This document shows positions 1 to 8,267 of a DNA stretch of 47,331 nt, piece after piece. Under the pieces are notes generated by a model. The model was not told the origin of the DNA, made no database searches, and saw only the letters and a list, made by a program, of their open reading frames with translations. The first letter of the stretch is position 1, and every line of letters begins with the position of its first letter. Position numbers and translations under genes: made by a program. This stretch comes from an uncultured Collinsella sp. (GTDB lineage Bacteria > Actinomycetota > Coriobacteriia > Coriobacteriales > Coriobacteriaceae): assembly GCA_900542175.1 (NCBI GenBank), contig UQNC01000009.1, positions 1 to 47,331 of the forward strand, read 5' to 3'.

Positions 1-489
1 GTCCCGCTCGACCAGGGCGCGCAATTTTTTTAGGTAGGCGACCTCAGCCTCGAGCCTGCGGCAGCGCTCCTCGAGCTCCTGCTCGCGGGTGCGGGCCCGG
101 GGTTTCGACCTCGACCCCCTCGGTCTGCCCTTCGGGCGGGGCCGCAGCGCCTCGGCGCCGCCCTCGCGGTAGAGCCTGCACCAGCGCTCCAGCGGGGATT
201 TCGACCTGATCCCGAACTCGGCCATGGCGTCGGCCTTCGCCATCCCGTCGTCGACCACGGCCGACGCCGCGGCGACCCTCTGCTCGAATGTGTAACTGGA
301 TTGTTTCCCGTCCATGGACAGCAGCGCCTCGCTTCCGAACGCCCGGTATACCCACTGCCATTCTCTCACGGTCTCGCGGGGGACGGACAGGGCCTCGGCC
401 GCCGGCTTGCAGCCGACGCCGGCGTCGAAGAGCTCGACGGCCCGCCTCCTGGACTCCAGGTCGTGCTTCGACCTGAGATCTATACTCAT
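1..489 (-). CDS. IS3-family transposase OrfA, helix-turn-helix protein (partial)
   Basis: The reading frame starts at ATG 489 and stays open to position 1 (163 codons), so the 3' end is outside the window. The protein has two helix-turn-helix segments: residues about 5-45 (SRRRAVELFDAGVG then VPRETVREWQWVYRAFG) and about 65-110 (FGIRSKSPLERWCRLYREGG). A basic stretch and a coiled-coil tail ending YLKKLRALVERD follow. This tail is typical of IS150-type OrfA, which binds the element ends and joins OrfB by -1 frameshifting. A run of seven A (minus strand, in frame as A-AAA-AAA just before the LRALVERD codons) is a plausible slippery site. In-frame and intact as far as seen. Confidence 0.85.
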   Translation of the reverse strand, partial: MSIDLRSKHDLESRRRAVELFDAGVGCKPAAEALSVPRETVREWQWVYRAFGSEALLSMDGKQSSYTFEQRVAAASAVVDDGMAKADAMAEFGIRSKSPLERWCRLYREGGAEALRPRPKGRPRGSRSKPRARTREQELEERCRRLEAEVAYLKKLRALVERD

Positions 490-541
490 GGAAAACCTCC
501 CATTTCCCGATGTCCAAGAAATGGGAGGCAGTTCACTGTCA
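1..541 (-). mobile_element. End of an IS3-family (IS150-group) insertion sequence, cut by the window edge
   Basis: The element carries an OrfA gene reading leftward. Upstream of OrfA, the minus strand reads TGAACTGCCTCCCATTTC from about 535, which resembles the terminal repeats of IS150-group elements (an AACTGC run followed by a C-rich stretch and TTGGACA). The outer end is therefore near 535, or 541 if the TG is taken from the TGACAG just outside. OrfB and the other end lie beyond position 1. A short repeat also seen at 8291 starts at the insertion edge. The family call rests on the encoded protein; the exact end is inferred. Confidence 0.7.
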
Positions 542-557
542 CCTTTGTGGTGGTTTT
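540..557 (+). repeat. Copy 1 of an 18-bp dispersed repeat (CACCTTTGTGGTGGTTTT)
   Basis: The same 18 bases occur at 8291-8308, where they form the right arm of a terminator-like hairpin. Here the copy lies between the IS end and the stop codon of the dehydrogenase gene. The IS may have inserted into this repeat, leaving only one arm. Confidence 0.6.
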
Positions 558-566
558 GGCCTGGGT

Positions 567-1649
567 CTAGAGCGTGTGGCCGTAGGCATTGGCGGCTTTG
601 ATGGCGGCGGCGAATTTCTCGTCGGTGAAGGGCTCCGGGTTGCCTTGCTTCCACTCGTTGGTGGCGTGCGCGTACTCGCACAGGGCAGGGATATCAGTCT
701 CGGTAAGCCCGACCTGCTCAAGCGTTACGGGTAGCCCCATCTGCTTGTTGAAGGCAGCATAGCGCTTAAGGTTCTCGGTGTCGCCCGTGTAGGCGAACAA
801 CACCAGCACGCCCAGGCTTACGACTTCGCCGTGCAGGTAGGTGCCCTCACGCGGAATGCTGCAGGTGGCGTTGTAGAACGCGTGCGCCACGCTCGAGTTG
901 TAGTAGTAATCGTTCTGGTTGGTCAGGTTCGAGACATAGCCCGTGTTGACCACGATGTCGAGCGCGATCTGCTTGACGGCCTCGCTCGACAGATTCTGAC
1001 GAACGTCCTCAAGACCCTGAACACCGTAGGTAAACAGCGGCTCGGAGCAGGTGTGGGCAAGAGCCAGGCCAAGGCCGGCGGTGTGCTCCAGGTTGCCGGC
1101 GCTCGTGGCGTACTCGACCTCGGGCTGCTTGGACAGGGCATCGCCCACGCCGGCCCAGAAGTACTCCGCCGGAGCCTCGGCGATTATCTTGGGGTTGATG
1201 AAGATGTGCGCAGGGCGGTTGGGGTACGAATAGCCCTCGAGCGAGCCTTCGTCATTGTAGACAACGGCAATGGCGGTCGCGGCGGAGCAGTTGGAGCAGA
1301 TCGTCGGCACGGTAAAGACGATCTTCTTGAGCTCGATGGCTGCCGTCTTGACGGTGTCGAGCGCCTTGCCGCCGCCGCATGCGATAAGCACGTCAGCTTC
1401 CTGGCAGGCAGGGGAGTTTACGACCTTGGCGATATTGGCCCGCGTACTGTTGGTGCCGTAGACGCGCGTATCCAGAATCTCGACGTCGGTACCTGCCAGT
1501 GCAGCTTCAATGCCAGGAAGAGCTGCGGCCAGTGCCCGCTTGCCACCGATGATCGCGACCTTGGTCGCTCCGTATTCGGCCAGCGCGCCGGGCAGCTCGT
1601 CAAAGCAATCCTCGCCGACGGTGTAGTCGCTCATTCCGATCGTGCGCAT
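567..1649 (-). CDS. Iron-containing alcohol dehydrogenase, glycerol dehydrogenase-like
   Basis: A 360-residue protein of the glycerol dehydrogenase / iron-containing alcohol dehydrogenase superfamily, expected to oxidise a polyol with NAD+ in the cytoplasm. The N-terminal Rossmann part contains IIGGKRAL and the glycine-rich ACGGGKALDT of the NAD site. The metal site is visible as D in GVGDALSK and two histidines in SSVAHAFYNA and TYLHGEVVSLG, matching the Asp-His-His ligands of GldA. ATG 1649 was chosen because GAAAGAAGG stands upstream; an in-frame extension of 20 codons lacks a ribosome site. It is monocistronic, diverging from the ileS leader. The true substrate (glycerol or another polyol) cannot be told from sequence. 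Confidence 0.85.
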   Translation of the reverse strand: MRTIGMSDYTVGEDCFDELPGALAEYGATKVAIIGGKRALAAALPGIEAALAGTDVEILDTRVYGTNSTRANIAKVVNSPACQEADVLIACGGGKALDTVKTAAIELKKIVFTVPTICSNCSAATAIAVVYNDEGSLEGYSYPNRPAHIFINPKIIAEAPAEYFWAGVGDALSKQPEVEYATSAGNLEHTAGLGLALAHTCSEPLFTYGVQGLEDVRQNLSSEAVKQIALDIVVNTGYVSNLTNQNDYYYNSSVAHAFYNATCSIPREGTYLHGEVVSLGVLVLFAYTGDTENLKRYAAFNKQMGLPVTLEQVGLTETDIPALCEYAHATNEWKQGNPEPFTDEKFAAAIKAANAYGHTL

Positions 1650-1790
1650 AGCAACCTTCTTTCGTTCGATAAAGTGCTTACAGGTATTTTGCTCCAAGAG
1701 AAGGTCCACGGCCGCAAGAAATTTCGAACGTATAAAACCAGTGTTGAGGGTTTTTCGCCGGCGCGGAACGTGCTAGCATACTCCGCATAA

Positions 1791-2093
1791 GCGTTGATGG
1801 GGACGAGTAGTCGGCCGTCCGCATGCTACAGAGAGCGGGGAGCGCTGAGAACCCGTGCATGCGACCGATGAAAATCACCCCGGAGCTGCGGTCCCAACGG
1901 ACGTGCCGCGCAGGTTCGTCTTAGTAGACATCGCCGAGATGGTCGTCGATACAGGCCAGCCGAGTAACGGATGCGAGCGCGCGAATACGCGGGCGAGGGC
2001 ATCTAAGCTGGGTGGTTAAGCGAAGAGCTTTTGCGGGCGTGCAGCCCGTTTTGTGGCGCTTCGTCCCAGCTTGCAGGGACGGGCGCTTTTTTT
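1791..2093 (+). promoter_or_regulatory. T-box riboswitch (tRNA-Ile sensing) upstream of ileS
   Basis: The leader shows the T-box order. Stem I features come first: GATGGGGACGAGTAGT near 1795, AGAGAGCGGGGAGCGC near 1830, and GAGAACC. A candidate specifier ATC (isoleucine) lies at 1874-1876 within GAAAATCACCCC. The antiterminator can be drawn exactly: AAGCTGGG (2005-2012) pairs with CCCAGCTT (2065-2072), GCG (2020-2022) pairs with CGT (2062-2064), and between them is a 7-nt bulge TGGTTAA (2013-2019). TGGT would pair with the ACCA end of uncharged tRNA-Ile. The alternative is the terminator at 2055-2093. A candidate -10 (TAGCAT, 1774-1779) lies just upstream. The bulge departs from the usual TGGNACC. 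Confidence 0.88.
2055..2093 (+). terminator. T-box terminator hairpin of the ileS leader
   Basis: GGCGCTTCGTCCC (2055-2067) pairs with GGGACGGGCGC (2076-2086) with a small bulge, followed by seven T. It shares bases 2062-2067 with the antiterminator, so the two structures exclude each other. This points to transcriptional rather than translational control. Confidence 0.88.
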
Positions 2094-2136
2094 GGTGCCC
2101 ATCGGGCGTGCGCGCCCATGACATGAAAGGGGTACC

Positions 2137-4938
2137 GTGGCAAACGAGTACAAGCAGACGATGAATCTGCCCAAGACCGGTTTTCCCATGCGTGCTGGTC
2201 TTTCCAAGTCCGAGCCCAAGCGACTCAAGGACTGGCAGGACAACAAGGTCTACGAGCAGGTTCTGAAGAAGAACGAGGGTCACAAGAAGTTCGTGCTGCA
2301 CGACGGCCCTCCGTACGCCAACGGTCCGATCCACATCGGCCATGCCATGAACAAGATCTCCAAGGACATGATCAACCGCTACTGGATGATGCAGGGCTAT
2401 GAGGTTCCCTATGTCCCCGGTTGGGACTGCCACGGCCAGCCGATCGAGCACAAGGTCGAGGAAAAGCTCGGCACCGAGAAGTTCAACCAGACCCCCACGG
2501 CCAAGATCCGTGAGCTCTGCAACGAGTTCGCTGTCGAGAACATCGAGCTGCAGAAGGCCGGCTTCCGTCGTCTGGGCGTGCTCGGCGACTGGGACAACCC
2601 CTACCTGACGCTCTATCACCAGCATGATGCCGCCGACATCGAGGTCTTCAAGGCCATGTTCGATAAAGGCATGATCTATCGCGGCCACAAGCCGGTTCAC
2701 TGGTGCAAGCACTGCCACACCGCACTCGCCGAGGCAGAGATCGAGTACTCCGACGAGACGAGCCCGTCCATTTTCGTGCGCTTCGAGATGACCTCCAAGC
2801 CCGCCGGCCTTGAGAGCTTCGACGGCCCGGTCGACTTTATCATTTGGACGACCACGCCGTGGACCATCCCCTCCGACCAGGCAGTTTCCCTTAAGCCCGG
2901 CGCTGCCTATGTCGCCGTTGAGCACGAGGGTCGTGCCGAGGTCATACTCGAGGACCTGGCCCCCAAGTGCTGCGAGGAGTTTGGCTGGGAGTACACCCCG
3001 GTTATGGTCGACGGCAAGCCCTATGTGGTTCCCGCCGAGACCTTCCACCACATCCACTACAAGCAGCCGATCTTTGACGGTGTTGAGGGCGTGGCGCTGC
3101 TGGCCGATTACGTCGGTATCGATGACGGTACCGGTATCGTCCACAACTCGCCCGGCCACGGCGTCGACGACTATTTTGCCTGCCTCAAGGAGGGCATCAC
3201 CGACATCTGCATGCCGGTCGATGACGACGGCAAGTTCTACACCGGTGAGGAGTTTGGCACCGGTGGCCCCTTCAGCGGTATGGATACCGATGAGGCCAAC
3301 CCGCACATCATCGAGTTCCTGCGCAAGCGCGGCACCCTCGTCCTCGAGAAGAAGATCACGCACAGCTATCCGCACTGCTGGCGCTGCAAGCACCCGGTGC
3401 TCTTCCGTGCTACCGACCAGTGGTTTGTCTCGATGGACAAGACCGGTTTGCGCGAGCAGGCTGGCAAAGAGGTCCGCGAGAACGTCAAGTGGTATCCGGC
3501 CCACGCGGCAAACCGCATCGGCGCCATGGTCGAGCAGCGTCCCGACTGGTGCATCAGCCGTCAGCGCAACTGGGGCGTGCCCATCCCGAGCTACACCTGC
3601 GCCGACTGCGGCGAGAAGGTCATGAACGACGCCACGCTCGACGCCGTCATCAAGCTCTTCCACGAGAAGGGCTCCGACGCCTGGTTCACCGACGCTCCCG
3701 AGAGCTACCTGGGCGAGGCCTGCGTCTGCCCCAAGTGCGGCGGCCATCACCTCAAGGCCGATAAGGACATCCTCGACGTGTGGTGGGATTCCGGCGTCTC
3801 CTGGAAGGCCGTCTGCGAGTACCGTCCCGAGCTGGAGTATCCGGCGGATGTGTACCTCGAGGGCTCCGACCAGCACCGCGGTTGGTTCCAGAGCTCGCTG
3901 CTCACCTCGGTGGGTGCCAACGGCCATGCTCCGTACAAGGCGGTCGTCTCTCAGGGCTTCACGCTCGATGGCCAGGGCCGCAAGATGTCCAAGTCGCTCG
4001 GCAACGTCATCGACCCCAACAAGGTCTGCGACGAGATGGGCGCCGACATCATCCGTCTGTGGGTTGCCTCCGTCGATACCAGCTCCGACGTTTCCATCGA
4101 CCACGAGATCCTTGCTCGTACGTCCGATGCCTACCGTCGTTTCCGCAACACACTGCGCTTCTTGCTCTCCGAGCTCGAGGGTCAGTTTGAGCCCGAGACC
4201 GACGGCGTCGCCTTTGCCGACTTGCTGCCGCTCGACAAGCTCATGGTTGCCCGCCTAACCCAGGTTCAGGCCGAAGTCGACGATGCCTACGCCAGCTACG
4301 AGTTCCCGCGCGCCTACCGTGCGCTCTACGACTTTGTGGTTACCGAGCTCTCCAACGTGTACCTCGACGCCCTGAAGGACCGTCTGTACTGCGATAAGCC
4401 CGGCTCGCTCGAGCGTCGCAGCGCCCAGACCGTGCTGGCCGAGCTCTTCTCGATGCTCATGCGCGACCTGCAGCCGATCCTGTCCTACACGGTTGACGAG
4501 GCCATGGCATATGCGCCCGCCGGCTGCGTCGACCACCAGAAGTACGCCGCGCTGCTCGATTGGTACAAGTCGCCCATCACGGTCGACGAGGCCAATGAGT
4601 TTGAGGGCGTGCTCGAGGCTTCGCTCGAGCTCCGTAGCTCCGTGACCAAGGCCCTTGAGGATGCCCGTTCTGCCGGCACCTTTACTAAGAGCCAGCAGGT
4701 CCGCGTCAAGGCGGTCGTTCCCTCCGAGATGTACGCGCTGCTGACCGGCGACAAGGCCGTCGACCTGGCCGAGTTCTACATCGTCTCCGATGTTGAGCTT
4801 ACCCAGGGCGAGGAGCTCTCCGTTGCCATCGAGGCTGCCGAGGGCGAGTGCTGCGACCGTTGCTGGAACTACCGCACCACCGTCGGCGAGTACAACGGCC
4901 ATGCACATATTTGCAAGCGCTGCGCCGGTGCTTTGTAG
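2137..4938 (+). CDS. ileS: Isoleucyl-tRNA synthetase
   Basis: A 933-residue class I synthetase that charges tRNA-Ile. The HIGH signature is at residues 66-69 (GPIHIGH) and KMSKS at 616-620 (GRKMSKSLGN). A CP1 editing domain lies between them, and an anticodon-binding domain follows. The C-terminal zinc finger shows two CxxC pairs (CCDRCWNY and CKRCAGAL). The length matches bacterial-type IleS. GTG 2137 is chosen because GAAAGGGG lies 5-12 bases upstream; the adjacent coding starts MANEYKQTMNLP. It stands alone behind its T-box, which should raise expression when tRNA-Ile is uncharged. A 15-bp inverted repeat begins at its stop codon. Confidence 0.97.
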   Translation: MANEYKQTMNLPKTGFPMRAGLSKSEPKRLKDWQDNKVYEQVLKKNEGHKKFVLHDGPPYANGPIHIGHAMNKISKDMINRYWMMQGYEVPYVPGWDCHGQPIEHKVEEKLGTEKFNQTPTAKIRELCNEFAVENIELQKAGFRRLGVLGDWDNPYLTLYHQHDAADIEVFKAMFDKGMIYRGHKPVHWCKHCHTALAEAEIEYSDETSPSIFVRFEMTSKPAGLESFDGPVDFIIWTTTPWTIPSDQAVSLKPGAAYVAVEHEGRAEVILEDLAPKCCEEFGWEYTPVMVDGKPYVVPAETFHHIHYKQPIFDGVEGVALLADYVGIDDGTGIVHNSPGHGVDDYFACLKEGITDICMPVDDDGKFYTGEEFGTGGPFSGMDTDEANPHIIEFLRKRGTLVLEKKITHSYPHCWRCKHPVLFRATDQWFVSMDKTGLREQAGKEVRENVKWYPAHAANRIGAMVEQRPDWCISRQRNWGVPIPSYTCADCGEKVMNDATLDAVIKLFHEKGSDAWFTDAPESYLGEACVCPKCGGHHLKADKDILDVWWDSGVSWKAVCEYRPELEYPADVYLEGSDQHRGWFQSSLLTSVGANGHAPYKAVVSQGFTLDGQGRKMSKSLGNVIDPNKVCDEMGADIIRLWVASVDTSSDVSIDHEILARTSDAYRRFRNTLRFLLSELEGQFEPETDGVAFADLLPLDKLMVARLTQVQAEVDDAYASYEFPRAYRALYDFVVTELSNVYLDALKDRLYCDKPGSLERRSAQTVLAELFSMLMRDLQPILSYTVDEAMAYAPAGCVDHQKYAALLDWYKSPITVDEANEFEGVLEASLELRSSVTKALEDARSAGTFTKSQQVRVKAVVPSEMYALLTGDKAVDLAEFYIVSDVELTQGEELSVAIEAAEGECCDRCWNYRTTVGEYNGHAHICKRCAGAL

Positions 4939-5043
4939 GTTACGGCGTTCGTAGAACGCCGTAACCTACCGACGCTGCAAACGCCCCTAAGCGGCAATTG
5001 GGGGTTCCGCCGTTCTGCCGAACGGCGGACCTGCCGACGCTGC
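4936..5043 (+). repeat. Two successive palindrome units downstream of ileS
   Basis: Unit 1 is a perfect 15-bp inverted repeat: TAGGTTACGGCGTTC (4936-4950, including the ileS stop) and its complement at 4954-4968, around a GTA loop. Unit 2 has 10-bp arms, TCCGCCGTTC (5006-5015) and GAACGGCGGA (5020-5029). Each unit is followed closely by the identical decamer CCGACGCTGC (4969-4978 and 5034-5043). The shared layout suggests a REP-like repeat or paired RNA hairpins at the ileS 3' end. Neither has a T-tract. Confidence 0.75.
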
Positions 5044-5078
5044 GCGGGCCGCATTTGGACAATCTGACGTTCAATTTC

Positions 5079-5112
5079 AAGGGCGCGACCGAAAGGTCAG
5101 CGCCCTTTCATT
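5079..5112 (+). terminator. Hairpin terminator after ileS
   Basis: AAGGGCGC (5079-5086) pairs with GCGCCCTT (5100-5107), and inside it GACC/GGTC close a GAAA tetraloop. The following bases are only moderately T-rich (TCATTTCA), so termination strength is uncertain. Confidence 0.65.
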
Positions 5113-5212
5113 TCACGTCACCTTGTCTCAAATGCGACCCGCTCGCTCATTTATGCTCTACCTGCGGTGTTTCCGTTCTTGGGAGATTTGTCGCTTCTTG
5201 CTTGCGTCAATG

Positions 5213-5218
5213 TATGAT
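5213..5218 (+). promoter_or_regulatory. Candidate -10 box for the lspA-rluD operon
   Basis: TATGAT lies 50 bases before the lspA start. A weak TTGTCG at 5188-5193 (19-base spacing) may be the -35. The stretch 5113-5268 otherwise shows no gene. Confidence 0.35.
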
Positions 5219-5268
5219 TATCTACTGCGTTAAACGTAATTCGATGTTCTTGAGGGTAGGGGATTGAT

Positions 5269-5868
5269 TTGGGTCGTACTGGGGATATGACGCCGCCTTT
5301 GCGTTGGCGGTTGGGTGTTGCTGGTGGGGTGGCGCTGGTTGTGCTGCTTGTTGACCAGTTGACCAAGCTTGCGGTTCGTGCCGTGGGCGATGCACTGCAT
5401 GTGACCGTCATCCCCGGCGTGATCGACTTCCTGTTTGTCCGCAATATCGGCGCTGCCTTTAGCATGGGCGAGGGACATGGCATTGCGTTTGCCGTGCTGG
5501 CGCTGGCGGTCATTGTCGCTATTGCCGTGTACCTCGTTCGTGCACCCCAGCTCGCCCATCTTGAGGTTGTGGGCATGGCGATGGTTGCGGGCGGTGCTAT
5601 CGGCAACGCTATCGATCGTTTGGCCTTTGGCTTCGTGACCGATTTTATTGCCACCGCCTTCATCGACTTTCCCGTCTTCAATGTGGCCGATATCGGCATT
5701 ACGGTCGGTGTTGTGCTGGCGCTTATCGGTTACATGTTCTTGAGTCCCGCCGCTCGCGAGGTCGATGCGACTGCTGAGCTCAATGCCCGTGATGAGGCCC
5801 GCGCTAAGCGCAAAGCCAAGCAGCGTGGGGAGCGTGCCCGCAAGATTCGCGAAAGGAATGAGCGCTAA
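5269..5868 (+). CDS. lspA: Lipoprotein signal peptidase (signal peptidase II)
   Basis: A 199-residue membrane aspartic peptidase that removes signal peptides from diacylglyceryl-modified prolipoproteins. Four hydrophobic segments are visible (about residues 14-32, 60-70, 73-92 and 145-162). The catalytic aspartates lie in the conserved boxes GNAIDR (D116) and FNVADIG (D141). The last 35 residues form a charged Arg/Lys/Glu-rich cytoplasmic tail, longer than in many homologues. TTG 5269 is preferred because GGTAGGGGA precedes it at good spacing; ATG 5287 is an alternative that would remove six residues. Its stop overlaps the rluD start by one base, the usual lspA-rluD pairing. Confidence 0.94.
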   Translation: MGRTGDMTPPLRWRLGVAGGVALVVLLVDQLTKLAVRAVGDALHVTVIPGVIDFLFVRNIGAAFSMGEGHGIAFAVLALAVIVAIAVYLVRAPQLAHLEVVGMAMVAGGAIGNAIDRLAFGFVTDFIATAFIDFPVFNVADIGITVGVVLALIGYMFLSPAAREVDATAELNARDEARAKRKAKQRGERARKIRERNER

Positions 5869-6881
5869 TGGCCGACATCCATATTCTCGTTGCCGACGAT
5901 TCCGCTGGTCAGCGTCTTGACGCCTATCTGGGTGCCAACGATGGCTGTCCCACGCGCTCTGCCTGTGCGCATCTGATCGAGGGCGGTGCCGTTGCCGTCA
6001 ACGGCGAGACCTGCCTGTCAAAAAAGTATGCCGTGCGCTCCGGTGACCGCATCTCGGTCGACCTTCCCGAGCCGCACGATCCCACCGATGTGATTCCCGA
6101 GGCCATCCCGCTCGACATTCGCTATGAGGACGACTATCTCATTGTGCTCTCCAAGCAGCGTGGCCTGGTGTGCCATCCTGCGCATGGTCATGAGAGCGGT
6201 ACGCTCGCGAATGCCCTGGTCTATCACTGCGGTATCGACCATCTGGGCACCGTGCAGGGCGAGGATCGCCCCGGTATCGTGCATCGTTTAGATCGCGATA
6301 CCTCGGGTCTCATGCTTGCGGCAAAGGACGACGACACGCAGCGCGCGCTTCAAAATCTCATTCGCACGCGCACGCTCGATCGTCGCTATATCACGCTCGT
6401 TCACGGTCACATCGCCATGGACGAGGGCACCATTAACACCGGCATTGCCCGCTCTACGCGTGACCGTGTCAAGATGGCGGTTTCGGACGATCCTTTCGCG
6501 CGCCAGGCCATTACGACCTTTAAGGTCCTTGAGCGCTTTGATTCCACGCGTTTTGATGACGGCTATACGCTCGTCGAGTGCCACCTGTTTACGGGCCGCA
6601 CACATCAGATTCGCGTGCATATGCGTCATATCAACCACGCCTGCGTGGGCGATCCACTTTACGGCAAGTGCGATGCGCGCGCCGACCAGGGCCTGACCAG
6701 GCAGTTTCTGCATTCCTGGCGCGTGGCGTTCGAACATCCCGTGACGGGGGAGCGCATTGAGTGCCGCGACGAGTTGCCGTGGGATCTCGCTGCGGTTCTC
6801 GACGATCTGGCTCCGCGCTCGCTCGGTCGCACGGCCGCTGGAGATGAAATCGTTCCGCAGCTCGGTCTGCTCGAAGCCTAG
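5868..6881 (+). CDS. rluD: RluA/RluD-family 23S rRNA pseudouridine synthase
   Basis: A 337-residue pseudouridine synthase. The N-terminal S4-like RNA-binding domain covers about residues 12-75 (GQRLDAYL, VNGE). The catalytic domain follows, with the family motif HRLDRDTSGLML (catalytic D142) and the later GRTHQIRVHM. It would isomerise uridines in large-subunit rRNA. It is co-transcribed with lspA (TAATG overlap). The symbol is by family; RluA, RluC and RluD cannot be told apart with certainty, though position after lspA and domain order favour RluD. Confidence 0.9.
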   Translation: MADIHILVADDSAGQRLDAYLGANDGCPTRSACAHLIEGGAVAVNGETCLSKKYAVRSGDRISVDLPEPHDPTDVIPEAIPLDIRYEDDYLIVLSKQRGLVCHPAHGHESGTLANALVYHCGIDHLGTVQGEDRPGIVHRLDRDTSGLMLAAKDDDTQRALQNLIRTRTLDRRYITLVHGHIAMDEGTINTGIARSTRDRVKMAVSDDPFARQAITTFKVLERFDSTRFDDGYTLVECHLFTGRTHQIRVHMRHINHACVGDPLYGKCDARADQGLTRQFLHSWRVAFEHPVTGERIECRDELPWDLAAVLDDLAPRSLGRTAAGDEIVPQLGLLEA

Positions 6882-6899
6882 CCAGTATTAGGTGGTTTC

Positions 6900-6926
6900 T
6901 TGAACTCGGTAAGCCTGCGGTAAGAT
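6900..6926 (+). promoter_or_regulatory. Candidate promoter for the glycosyltransferase gene
   Basis: TTGAAC (6900-6905) and TAAGAT (6921-6926) are spaced by 15 bases, about 40 bases before the start codon. The spacing is shorter than ideal. Confidence 0.4.
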
Positions 6927-6963
6927 ATACGGTTGTTTACGTAACGCGTTGCTGGGAGCCTGC

Positions 6964-8259
6964 ATGCTCGCCTTTTTACAAACCAACACACCCATCGTGA
7001 TCTTCAACCAGATTGTCGTCACGCTGCTCACGGTCTGCTTTCTGTACCAGGTGGTCTTCTTTGTCATTGGCGCTCTTCGTGGCGAGGTCGCGCCTCCCAA
7101 GGCCAAAAAACTCCACCGTTATGCCTTCTTTATCGCGGCACATAACGAGGAGGCCGTGATTGCCAACCTCGTTCGCTCCATCAAGGATCAGGATTATCCG
7201 TCCGAGCTTATCGAGGTCTTCGTGGTCGCCGATGCCTGTACCGATAACACGGCACAGCTCGCGCGCGAGGCGGGCGCCATCGTCTATGAGCGCAATGACC
7301 TGGCCCGTAAAGGCAAGAGCTGGGTCATGGACTTTGGTTTCGATCGCATTCTCAACGAGTATCCCGACACGTTTGAGGGCTACTTTATCTTCGACGCCGA
7401 CAATGTTATCTCCCGCGATTACGTCTCCAAGATGAATGATGCCTTTGACCAGGGTTTCCATGTGGTCACGAGCTACCGCAATTCCAAGAATTTCGGAAGT
7501 TCCTGGATCTCGGCGGCTAATGCCACGTGGTATCTGCGCGAGGCGCGCTTTCTCAACAACGCCCGCAACATCTGCAAGACGTCTTGCGCCGTCTCGGGTT
7601 CGGGCTACCTTATCTCCGCCAGTGTCATCGAGGGCATGCACGGTTGGCAGTTCCATACGCTGACCGAGGATATTCAGTTCACCACGTTCTGCGCCATTCA
7701 CGGCATTCGCATCGGTTATGCGCCGGCGGAGTTCTTTGACGAACAGCCCGTGACGTTTAAGGCGTCCTGGAAACAGCGCATGCGGTGGACCAAGGGCTTT
7801 TACCAGGTGTTCTTTACCTACGGTAAGCATCTGGTCAAATCGACCTTCCGCTACCATCGCTTTGCCGCCTACGACATGTTTATGACCATCGCTCCGGGCA
7901 TGCTGCTGTCCCTGATCTCTATGCTCGCCAATGCCACGTTCCTTATCGTGGGTGGGCTTTCGCACGGCTTCTTGGCCACCGAGGTCGAGATGCAGGCTTG
8001 TGCCGCCTCGCTCATTATGACCTTCGTGATGATGTACCAGACCTTCTTTATCCTGGCGCTACTCACGACCATCTTCGAGTACAAGCACATTCATTGCGCG
8101 CAAAAGTGGCGTTTAGTGACCAACCTGTTTACCTTCCCGATCTTTATGTTCAGCTATATCCCCATCACGGTGGCTGCTCTGTTCCTAAAGGTCGACTGGG
8201 TCCCGACGCAGCACGCCGTCAACGTTACTCTCGACGAGGTCATGCAAGGCGCCAAATAA
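6964..8259 (+). CDS. Membrane glycosyltransferase, family 2 (processive type)
   Basis: A 431-residue GT2 protein. One hydrophobic segment lies near residues 12-34, a cytoplasmic catalytic domain follows, and three or four membrane segments close the protein (about 305-425). The catalytic landmarks of BcsA/hyaluronan-synthase-like enzymes are present: FIAAHNEE, VVADACTDNT, FDADN (DxD), TEDIQ and QRMRWTKG (QxxRW). This suggests polymerisation or transfer of a nucleotide-sugar across the membrane. ATG 6964 has GGGAG upstream; TTG 6949 would add five residues. No export partner or other polysaccharide gene is adjacent, so the product is unknown. A hairpin with a T-run follows. Confidence 0.85.
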   Translation: MLAFLQTNTPIVIFNQIVVTLLTVCFLYQVVFFVIGALRGEVAPPKAKKLHRYAFFIAAHNEEAVIANLVRSIKDQDYPSELIEVFVVADACTDNTAQLAREAGAIVYERNDLARKGKSWVMDFGFDRILNEYPDTFEGYFIFDADNVISRDYVSKMNDAFDQGFHVVTSYRNSKNFGSSWISAANATWYLREARFLNNARNICKTSCAVSGSGYLISASVIEGMHGWQFHTLTEDIQFTTFCAIHGIRIGYAPAEFFDEQPVTFKASWKQRMRWTKGFYQVFFTYGKHLVKSTFRYHRFAAYDMFMTIAPGMLLSLISMLANATFLIVGGLSHGFLATEVEMQACAASLIMTFVMMYQTFFILALLTTIFEYKHIHCAQKWRLVTNLFTFPIFMFSYIPITVAALFLKVDWVPTQHAVNVTLDEVMQGAK

Positions 8260-8267
8260 CCACCACC

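Noticed and set aside
44..517. 157-codon frame (-) overlapping OrfA
   Set aside because: Arg/Gly-rich out-of-frame reading; the true OrfA frame from 489 gives a recognisable IS150-type protein.
1921..4104. A 727-codon open frame antisense to ileS
   Set aside because: High-GC codon structure leaves the opposite strand open. The predicted protein is low-complexity Val/Leu/Asp/Gly-rich, has no family look, and lies over a certain gene.
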